DNA of 5,567 bases. It comes from an uncultured Collinsella sp. Its GTDB lineage: Bacteria > Actinomycetota > Coriobacteriia > Coriobacteriales > Coriobacteriaceae. Location: positions 1 to 5,567 of the forward strand of contig UQWQ01000108.1 in NCBI GenBank assembly GCA_900544755.1. Reading direction: 5' to 3'. The stretch's first letter is position 1; each line of letters opens with the position of its first letter. Shown piece after piece: positions 1 to 5,567 of this stretch. Position numbers and translations under genes: made by a program. The notes beneath the pieces were generated by a model. The model had not been told where the DNA came from. It made no database searches and saw only the letters and a list, made by a program, of their open reading frames with translations.

Positions 1-526
1 CCTAGCCCTCGCCATGGGCGGCCACGACAACGTGACCGTAGTAGTCGTTGACCTGGTTGACGATGGCGTTATGCGCGAGGCGCAACGCGTGCGTCGCCGC
101 AACATTACTATCGCCGCCATCCTGGCCCTCGTCTTTGTGCTGGCAGCTGGCATCTGGGCCTACACGGGTGTCACCGGCTCGTACTACCTGGGTACCTACC
201 AGGGCAATGTCGCCGTCTGGCGCGGCCTGCCCGGCAAGCCGCTCGGACTCAAGCTCCACTGGCTCGAAAGCGAAACCAGCATCAAGCTGTCCGACCTGCC
301 CGAAGACACGCAAAACCGCCTCAAGGCGGGCATTCCGCAAACAAGTGTCGACGATGCGCAGGACACGATATCCAAGTACCGCCACCAGATCGACGAGGAG
401 CAAACCCGCCAGGTGATCGACGCGCAAACGATTCGCGACAACACCAATCAGGGATCGACCTCCGAATCAGATTCCGAGAAAACCGCCGAACAGTCCGCCG
501 AGGCCGAAGCCTCCGATAAGAATTAG
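1..526 (+). CDS. pstP: PstP-type PP2C Ser/Thr protein phosphatase, membrane-anchored (5' truncated)
   Basis: Only the last 174 codons are present; the first whole codon is at position 2 and the start lies off the left edge. The visible protein opens with the final strand motif of PP2C phosphatases, GGHDNVTVVVVD (residues 6-17), whose Asp9 belongs to the metal-binding set of the family. Basic residues RVRRR (29-33) precede one membrane segment (about 35-56). An exported domain follows, containing YYLGTYQGNVAVWRGLPG and then LKAGIPQTSVDDA. As I recall it, this resembles the external domain of mycobacterial PstP (similar RG, AGLP and LDDA elements). The last 26 residues are acidic and Ser-rich, probably disordered. 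Known role: the cytoplasmic domain dephosphorylates PknB and its substrates at Mn-dependent sites. It lies 16 nt before the rodA-pbpA gene, so co-transcription is likely. The catalytic core cannot be judged from this window. Confidence 0.93.
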   Translation, partial: LALAMGGHDNVTVVVVDLVDDGVMREAQRVRRRNITIAAILALVFVLAAGIWAYTGVTGSYYLGTYQGNVAVWRGLPGKPLGLKLHWLESETSIKLSDLPEDTQNRLKAGIPQTSVDDAQDTISKYRHQIDEEQTRQVIDAQTIRDNTNQGSTSESDSEKTAEQSAEAEASDKN

Positions 527-534
527 AAAGGGAG
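527..534 (+). promoter_or_regulatory. Ribosome binding site of rodA-pbpA
   Basis: AAAGGGAG begins right after the pstP stop codon and sits 8 nt before ATG 543. This decides the start: the upstream in-frame GTG at 534 overlaps the site and would leave itself no Shine-Dalgarno sequence. The protein from ATG 543 begins MSRRNTELLLL, which resembles the RRNAELLLL element near the N-terminus of mycobacterial RodA, further supporting this start. Confidence 0.8.
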
Positions 535-542
535 TGCCGCTT

Positions 543-3413
543 ATGAGTCGCCGCAACACCGAGCTGCTCTTGCTCATCGCCTCGGCGTTCCCCGTCATCC
601 TGCTGTATGCGATGTACGTGCTCACCGCGGGCGCTGCCATCTCCTTTGAGACGCTCGCCGTACCGATCGGCCTCTTTGCCGCCTTTGCCGCGGCCCACAT
701 TGCCGTGCGCATCTTGGCGCCCGGTGCCGACCCCGCCATCCTGCCCATTGTCTTTGTGCTTTCGGGCATCGGCATCACGTTCGTGACACGTCTCGCCCCC
801 GCTCTCGCCATCTCACAGCTCATCATCCTGTTTGTCTCGGTGGCGCTCATGGTGGGAACGCTTGCACTGGTCAAAAACCTCGACGTGGTCATGCGCTACA
901 AGTACACCTTTGGCATCATCGGCATCATCCTGCTGATGCTGCCCATCTTTATCGGCACCACGATCTCGGGCTCCAAGCTGTGGATTCGCATCGCGGGCTT
1001 TACCATCCAGCCTGGCGAGTTCGCCAAGGTCTTTATCGTGCTGTTCCTGGCCGGGTACCTGGCCGAGAACCGCGAGCTGCTCTCCATCTCCAACCGCAAG
1101 ATCCTGGGCTTTAAGATCCCTCGCCTGCGACTGCTGCTGCCGCTGTTTGCCGTGTGGGGCGTGTGCCTACTCGTTGTCGTCTTCGAACGCGACCTGGGTT
1201 CGGCCGTGCTGTTCTACACCATCTTCTTGCTGATGCTCTACGTTGCCACGGGGCGCTTTTCGTATGTCGTTATCGGCCTTGCGCTCTTAGCCGTTGGAGC
1301 CGTGGGCGCCTACAAGTTCCTGTCGCACGTTCAGGTGCGTTTCCAGGTTTGGGTCGATCCGTTTAAGGACGCCCAGGGCCAGGGCTACCAGATCGTCCAG
1401 TCGCTCTTCTCGCTTGCCGATGGCGGTCTGGTCGGTGTTGGCATCGGCAACGGCATGGCCAACAACATCCCCGTCGTCGAGTCCGACTTTATCTTCTCGG
1501 CTATCGGCGAGGAGATGGGCCTTTTGGGCGGCGGCGCCGTGCTTATCCTGTTTATGCTTTTTGCCGTGCGTGGCCTCACCACGGCTGCCCGCGCTAAATC
1601 CGACCTTGCCGCCTTTAGCGCCACCGGTCTTACGGCAGCCATCAGCTTCCAGGCCTTCTTGATCGTTGGCGGCGTAACCCGCCTGATCCCGCTGACCGGC
1701 GTCACCCTGCCCTTTATGAGCCAGGGCGGCTCCTCGCTGCTGGCAAGCTTTATCATCGTCGCGCTCCTGCTGCGCGCCGGTGACGAGGCGACCGGACGCG
1801 AGGCCGAGCTTACCGGCACCGGCACCATGGCCGCCATCACCGATGATCAGGTCGCATCTGCCGCCGCCCCGACGGGCACGCGCTTTGCCACCTCGTCTTC
1901 CTACGGCAGCGGCAGCCATTCCGTCGGCTCGCGCATGCGCCGTCGCCTGCTCGACACGCCTGAATCCGGTGTGCTCGGCCGCGTTGCGCTCGCCAACCGT
2001 CTAACCCGTGCGGTGCTCGCCTTTACGGCGCTGTTCGCCATCCTTATCGGCAACCTCACCTATGTCCAGGTCATTAAGGCCAAGGACTATCAGGACATGC
2101 CGACCAACAACCACACCATCGCCCGCTCCAAGTACATCCAGCGCGGCTCCATCATCACGTCCGACGGCGTGACGCTGGCCGAGTCGCTGCAGCAGGAGGA
2201 CGGCACCTACGTACGCTCCTACCCCAACGGTAACCTGGCAGCGCACGTGGTTGGCTACGTGAGCCAGCAGTATGGCACCACCGCCATCGAGAGCGTCATG
2301 AACGACACGCTCACCGGTTCTAAGGACTACTCCAGCTGGAACAACGCCATCGCGTCGCTCGCGGGCCAGACCCAGCCGGGCAACACCGCCAAGCTCACCA
2401 TCGACTCGCGCATCCAGACGGCGGCCGAGCAGGCACTCAAGGGCTTTAAGGGCGCTGTAGTGGTCATCGACCCGCGTACCGGCGCGGTGCTCGCATGTGC
2501 CAGCTCGCCCACCTACGACAACACCAACATCGATGCCCTGCTGCAGACGGGCGGCGGCGAGGACGGCTCCATGTACAATCGCGCCATGGACGCGCTGTAC
2601 ACGCCGGGCTCAACGTTTAAGGTCGTTACGCTTTCCGCGGCACTCGAGACCGGTACCGCCAGCCTTACCAGCACCTACCAGGCGCCCGGCTCCATGGACA
2701 TCGGCAACGCACCGGTCACCAACTATGCCAACGAGAGCTACGGCACCATCAGCCTGCAGCAGGCCTTTGCCGTGTCCTCCAACGTCGTCTTTGGCCAGGT
2801 GGCAAACGAAGTTGGCGCAAACACGCTCGTGCAGTTTGCCAACGCCTTTGGCTACGGCCAAAAGCTCGGCCAGGACCTGACCTCCGCGGCCTCCATCATG
2901 GCCGACCCGTCGCTCATGACCGAGTGGGAGACCGCCTGGGCCGGCGCCGGCCAGCCTGTCGGCATGGACCACACGCCCGGCCCGCAGACCACCGTCATGC
3001 AAAACGCCGTGATTGCCGCCGCCATCGCTAACAGCGGCGTAGTCATGGACCCGTACTTTGTAGCCCAGGTACTCGCCCCGGACGGAACCGTGGTCAAGAC
3101 CACGCAGTCCCGCTCGCTGGGTCAGGCCGTCAGCTCCGCCACGGCCGACCAGGTCAAGCAGGCCATGCTTGCCGTCGTCCAGTCCGGCACCGGCACCGAT
3201 GCCCAAATCCCCGGCGTCAAGGTCGCCGGCAAGACCGGCTCGGCCGAAACCGGCGGCACCAACGTCAACTCGATGTTCGTTGGCTTTGCACCTTACGATT
3301 CACCCACGGTCGCTATCTCGGTGGCCTTAGAGGATTACGACAAGCATGACGTCAAGGCCGCCAAGATTGCCGGCATCGTCCTGACCGCGGCGCTCGCCGC
3401 ACAGGGAGCGTGA
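543..3413 (+). CDS. rodA-pbpA: RodA-PbpA fusion: SEDS peptidoglycan glycosyltransferase joined to class B penicillin-binding transpeptidase
   Basis: This 956-residue protein carries two enzymes that are normally separate. Residues 1-411 are a full RodA-type SEDS polymerase with about 12 membrane segments. It has the large-loop motif DPFKDAQGQGYQIVQS, whose Asp276 aligns with the Asp required for SEDS glycosyltransferase activity, then ESDFIF (313-318), GEEMG (322-326) and the TRLIPLTG/MSQGGSS signature near its end. Residues 412-485 are a Ser/Thr-rich linker expected in the cytoplasm. One further membrane segment (about 490-506) leads into a class B PBP with a short N-terminal region containing RGSI (534-537). 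Its transpeptidase domain (about 637-950) has STFK with nucleophile Ser690, SSN (745-747) and KTGS (897-900). All catalytic motifs of both halves are intact, and no frameshift or internal start with a Shine-Dalgarno site is seen. Expected function is lipid II polymerisation plus beta-lactam-sensitive cross-linking outside the membrane. RodA rather than FtsW is favoured by similarity to mycobacterial RodA and by the pstP/pknB context. Confidence 0.95.
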   Translation: MSRRNTELLLLIASAFPVILLYAMYVLTAGAAISFETLAVPIGLFAAFAAAHIAVRILAPGADPAILPIVFVLSGIGITFVTRLAPALAISQLIILFVSVALMVGTLALVKNLDVVMRYKYTFGIIGIILLMLPIFIGTTISGSKLWIRIAGFTIQPGEFAKVFIVLFLAGYLAENRELLSISNRKILGFKIPRLRLLLPLFAVWGVCLLVVVFERDLGSAVLFYTIFLLMLYVATGRFSYVVIGLALLAVGAVGAYKFLSHVQVRFQVWVDPFKDAQGQGYQIVQSLFSLADGGLVGVGIGNGMANNIPVVESDFIFSAIGEEMGLLGGGAVLILFMLFAVRGLTTAARAKSDLAAFSATGLTAAISFQAFLIVGGVTRLIPLTGVTLPFMSQGGSSLLASFIIVALLLRAGDEATGREAELTGTGTMAAITDDQVASAAAPTGTRFATSSSYGSGSHSVGSRMRRRLLDTPESGVLGRVALANRLTRAVLAFTALFAILIGNLTYVQVIKAKDYQDMPTNNHTIARSKYIQRGSIITSDGVTLAESLQQEDGTYVRSYPNGNLAAHVVGYVSQQYGTTAIESVMNDTLTGSKDYSSWNNAIASLAGQTQPGNTAKLTIDSRIQTAAEQALKGFKGAVVVIDPRTGAVLACASSPTYDNTNIDALLQTGGGEDGSMYNRAMDALYTPGSTFKVVTLSAALETGTASLTSTYQAPGSMDIGNAPVTNYANESYGTISLQQAFAVSSNVVFGQVANEVGANTLVQFANAFGYGQKLGQDLTSAASIMADPSLMTEWETAWAGAGQPVGMDHTPGPQTTVMQNAVIAAAIANSGVVMDPYFVAQVLAPDGTVVKTTQSRSLGQAVSSATADQVKQAMLAVVQSGTGTDAQIPGVKVAGKTGSAETGGTNVNSMFVGFAPYDSPTVAISVALEDYDKHDVKAAKIAGIVLTAALAAQGA

Positions 3414-3463
3414 TGCCCATGATCGAATCGGACACCCGAGGCGCGCCGCGGCCGAAGAGTTAG
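3413..3463 (+). other. Possible 16-codon ORF overlapping the rodA-pbpA stop
   Basis: An ATG at 3413 shares its A with the TGA stop of the fusion gene (TGATG), a typical translational-coupling arrangement. AGGGAG at 3403-3408 lies 4 nt upstream, although it is also part of the upstream coding sequence. The peptide would be MPMIESDTRGAPRPKS, soluble and without a recognisable motif. It could be a coupled leader peptide, a relic of a lost gene (pknA occupies this place in mycobacteria), or chance. Chance is the most likely explanation without conservation data. Confidence 0.15.
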
Positions 3464-3545
3464 CGGCAACGCGCCACACGGCCCCAGCGGCCACATCGTA
3501 GGTACTACACACATCGTTGAGCGAATAGTTATGTTAGGAGCAGGA
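3414..3545 (+). other. 132-nt gap before pknB with repeat and dyad
   Basis: This is the only sizeable non-coding interval in the window. It contains an 8-bp direct repeat, CACATCGT at 3492-3499 and 3510-3517, with the small inverted repeat GTAG-GTA-CTAC (3498-3508) overlapping the first copy by 2 bp and lying mostly between the two. A weak GGCC/GGCC stem is possible at 3480-3492. No T-tract terminator and no convincing -35/-10 pair was found. The repeats could be an operator or part of a pknB promoter, or the kinase may simply be read through from upstream. Confidence 0.4.
3536..3540 (+). promoter_or_regulatory. Ribosome binding site of pknB
   Basis: AGGAG sits 5 nt before ATG 3546. This favours that start over the in-frame ATG at 3531, which lies upstream of the site and has no comparable Shine-Dalgarno sequence. 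The resulting N-terminus, MEQRVLGGRYLLKDKVGTGG, reaches the kinase glycine loop at the usual short distance. Confidence 0.8.
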
Positions 3546-5507
3546 ATGGAACAGAGGGTCCTCGGGGGAAGATACCTCCTCAAGGATAAGGTGGGGACAG
3601 GCGGTATGGCGACCGTCTACCGTGCGCAGGACCAGGTCCTCGACCGCACGGTAGCCGTCAAGATCATGCTGCCGCAGTATGCTGGCGACGCAACCTTCGC
3701 CGCACGCTTTAAGCAGGAGGCCCAGGCAGCAGCCGGTCTCTCCTCCCCCTATATCGTGGGCGTCTACGATTGGGGCAAGGACGGCGACACCTATTACATC
3801 GTCATGGAGTACCTGCGCGGCACCGACCTTAAGAGCGGCATCAAGAGCCACGGCGCCCTCGACCCCAAGAAGGTCGCCCAGATCGGCTCGCAGATCAGCT
3901 CCGCGCTTTCGGTCGCCCACAAGCACGAGATCATCCACCGCGACATTAAGCCGCAGAACATCATGGTGCTGCCCGACGGCAACATCAAGGTGATGGACTT
4001 TGGCATCGCGCGCGCCAAGAACAGCCACCTCACGCAAGACAACAACGTGCTGGGAACCGCCCACTACGTCAGCCCCGAGCAGACCCGTGGTCAGGACCTC
4101 GGCCCCACCTCGGATATCTACTCGCTGGGCGTCGTGATGTACGAGTGCGCCACCGGCCGCGTTCCCTTTGACGGTGACGACGCTATCTCGGTCGCACTCA
4201 AGCAGGTCAACGAGCTGCCTATTCCGCCGAGCCAGATCAACTCCGGTGTCGACGCCGACCTTGAGCGCATCATCCTCAAGTGCATGGAGAAGGACCCGGC
4301 AAACCGCTTCCAGACCGCCGACGAGCTGCGTCAGGTGCTCAACAGCTACCTGTCGGGCCGTGCCGTCAACATCTCGGAGTCCACGCGCATCATCGGTGCC
4401 CCCGGTGAGCTGGGCGCCACCAAGACTCGCGAGCTTTCCGATCAGACGCGCGCCATGGTGCGTCCCGTCTCGGGCGTGAGCGGCCAGAATACCGCCCGTA
4501 GCTCGGTTTCGGGCTCCACCGGCTCCTACGAGGTCGAAAAGCCCAAATCCAACAAGAACAAGATCATCGCCGCCGTGGTGGCAGCCGTTGCCGTCATCGG
4601 TATCGTGGTGGCCTTTGCCACAGGACTCTTTGGCGGCGAGCAGGTCACCGTGCCCGATGTGCTAGGCAAGGACCAGCAGACTGCCGTCGAGCAGATCAAG
4701 GAAGCCGGCCTCGAGGTCGGCACCATCGACCAAAGCTACAACGACGATGTCGACGAGGGCAAGGTCGCCGAGCAGACGCCCAACGGCAACACCAAGAAGG
4801 CCAAGGGCACCAAGGTGAACCTGGTGATCTCCAAGGGCCCCAAGCCCTCCGAGAAGGTCGAGGTTCCCCGGCTGGTCGGCCTGACCAAGGACCAGGCAGA
4901 AGCCGCGCTGGCAAGCGTTGGCCTGAAGGGCAACGCCTCCGAGGAGGCCAACGAGGCCGATGAGGGCCAGGTCTTTGAGCAGGGCACCGAAGCCGGTAAG
5001 GAAGTCGAGAAGGGCACGACCATCTCGTACAAGGTCTCGAGCGGCCCGGATACCACGTCCGTCCCCGACCTGACCGACATGACCGAGGCCCAGGCGCGCA
5101 ACGCCCTCGATATGGCAGGCTTTGGCGTCGACGTCAGCTACCAGGAGAACGACTCCGTCACCGAGGGCACCGTCATTAGCTGGAACCCCAGTGGCAAGCA
5201 GAAGCCCGGTGCCACGATTACCGTCGTCATTGCCAAGAAGTCCGGCAAGGCCACCGTCCCGGGCAACCTGTACGGCAAGAGCATTTCCGCCGCCGTCACC
5301 GCGCTCAACAACGCCGGCTTCTACAACATCGCGTTCTGCGATCAGAACGGCAACCCCGTGAGTGGCAACGAAAACGCCACCGTCACGGGCGTCTCCCCCA
5401 CCGGCAAGCAGTCCACCGACAGCACGATTACGCTGACGGTTGCACTTTCTGGCTCGGGTTCGGGTTCAGGCACGAGCACGGGCGACGATTCCGGTACGAC
5501 CAACTAG
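3546..5507 (+). CDS. pknB: PknB-type Ser/Thr protein kinase with four PASTA domains
   Basis: A 653-residue receptor kinase of the PknB/PrkC/Stk1 family, a usual size. The cytoplasmic kinase domain (about 10-270) has a glycine loop VGTGGMATVY (16-25), Lys39 in VAVK, a candidate helix-C Glu58, the catalytic loop HRDIKPQN (131-138, Asp133), DFG (151-153) and SPE (176-178). All residues needed for activity are present. In the activation loop Thr163 aligns with Thr171 of mycobacterial PknB, while Asp165 replaces its second phosphosite, Thr173. A Ser/Thr-rich juxtamembrane stretch (272-335) precedes one membrane segment (340-358). Four exported PASTA units follow at about 367-431, 437-500, 503-564 and 569-634; the fourth is the most divergent and holds a lone Cys598. 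The protein ends in a Gly/Ser tail. In this family PASTA domains bind muropeptides or lipid II, and the kinase controls cell-wall synthesis and division; PstP is its expected antagonist. Confidence 0.97.
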   Translation: MEQRVLGGRYLLKDKVGTGGMATVYRAQDQVLDRTVAVKIMLPQYAGDATFAARFKQEAQAAAGLSSPYIVGVYDWGKDGDTYYIVMEYLRGTDLKSGIKSHGALDPKKVAQIGSQISSALSVAHKHEIIHRDIKPQNIMVLPDGNIKVMDFGIARAKNSHLTQDNNVLGTAHYVSPEQTRGQDLGPTSDIYSLGVVMYECATGRVPFDGDDAISVALKQVNELPIPPSQINSGVDADLERIILKCMEKDPANRFQTADELRQVLNSYLSGRAVNISESTRIIGAPGELGATKTRELSDQTRAMVRPVSGVSGQNTARSSVSGSTGSYEVEKPKSNKNKIIAAVVAAVAVIGIVVAFATGLFGGEQVTVPDVLGKDQQTAVEQIKEAGLEVGTIDQSYNDDVDEGKVAEQTPNGNTKKAKGTKVNLVISKGPKPSEKVEVPRLVGLTKDQAEAALASVGLKGNASEEANEADEGQVFEQGTEAGKEVEKGTTISYKVSSGPDTTSVPDLTDMTEAQARNALDMAGFGVDVSYQENDSVTEGTVISWNPSGKQKPGATITVVIAKKSGKATVPGNLYGKSISAAVTALNNAGFYNIAFCDQNGNPVSGNENATVTGVSPTGKQSTDSTITLTVALSGSGSGSGTSTGDDSGTTN

Positions 5508-5567
5508 TCGCAACCCAACCGCTCATTACGGCTCTCGCCGCAAACATATTCGCTCACAGGCGCCCGC
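5508..5567. other. Downstream stretch with no recognised feature
   Basis: The 60 nt after the pknB stop contain no hairpin followed by a T-tract, no clear promoter and no start codon with a Shine-Dalgarno site. Whether the operon ends here cannot be told from the window. Confidence 0.5.

Noticed and set aside
534..542. GTG start three codons upstream of ATG 543 for the fusion gene
   Set aside because: It overlaps the Shine-Dalgarno sequence AAAGGGAG, which is correctly spaced for ATG 543.
1287..1919. A 210-codon minus-strand ORF opposite the RodA-PbpA gene, and other long minus-strand frames such as 2610-3206
   Set aside because: They lie fully inside a well-supported gene, have low-complexity Gly/Ala/Arg/Asp-rich translations without known motifs, and are expected shadows of GC-rich coding sequence.
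1827..1937. Internal ATG codons (1827, 1935) as a separate start for the PBP half
   Set aside because: Neither has a Shine-Dalgarno sequence upstream, and no stop codon separates the halves, so a separate pbpA gene is not supported.
3480..3492. GGCC-CCAGC-GGCC stem as a terminator before pknB
   Set aside because: Only 4 bp of stem and no T-tract afterwards; GC-rich background makes such stems common.
5450..5475. Short TCGGGT-like repeat near the end of pknB
   Set aside because: It encodes a Gly-Ser tail in frame and is ordinary low-complexity coding sequence, not a separate repeat element.

Overview
The window is a GC-rich, densely coded stretch with three genes, all on the plus strand. Gene order and protein similarity point to an actinobacterium. 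The layout matches the conserved division and cell-wall locus of Actinobacteria, known in Mycobacterium as pstP-rodA-pbpA-pknA-pknB. The compact arrangement, and my recollection that fused RodA-PBP proteins occur there, suggest a gut member of Coriobacteriia such as Collinsella. That assignment is an inference and was not tested by any search.

Layout. Positions 1-526 hold the 3' end of a membrane-anchored PP2C-type Ser/Thr phosphatase (PstP); its catalytic domain lies mostly off the left edge. After 16 nt comes one 956-codon gene (543-3413). It joins a complete RodA-type SEDS glycosyltransferase to a complete class B penicillin-binding transpeptidase (PbpA-type) through a Ser/Thr-rich linker. 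A 132-nt gap (3414-3545) follows, where mycobacteria would have pknA. It holds only a 16-codon ORF and an 8-bp direct repeat around a small dyad. Positions 3546-5507 encode a PknB-type receptor kinase with one membrane segment and four PASTA domains. The last 60 nt show no recognisable feature.

How the genes fit together. The fused RodA-PbpA would polymerise lipid II glycan and cross-link it from a single polypeptide. PknB is expected to sense muropeptides or lipid II through its extracellular PASTA domains and to phosphorylate cell-wall and division proteins. PstP would reverse this. The phosphatase and synthase are probably co-transcribed; the kinase either reads through the short gap or has its own promoter there. 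No tRNA, rRNA, CRISPR, insertion sequence or other mobile element is visible.

The most notable points are the natural RodA-PBP fusion with its potentially phosphorylatable cytoplasmic linker, the apparent lack of pknA, and an Asp in the kinase activation loop where the mycobacterial enzyme has a phosphorylated Thr. The pathway itself is well known; I do not see an entirely new system here.
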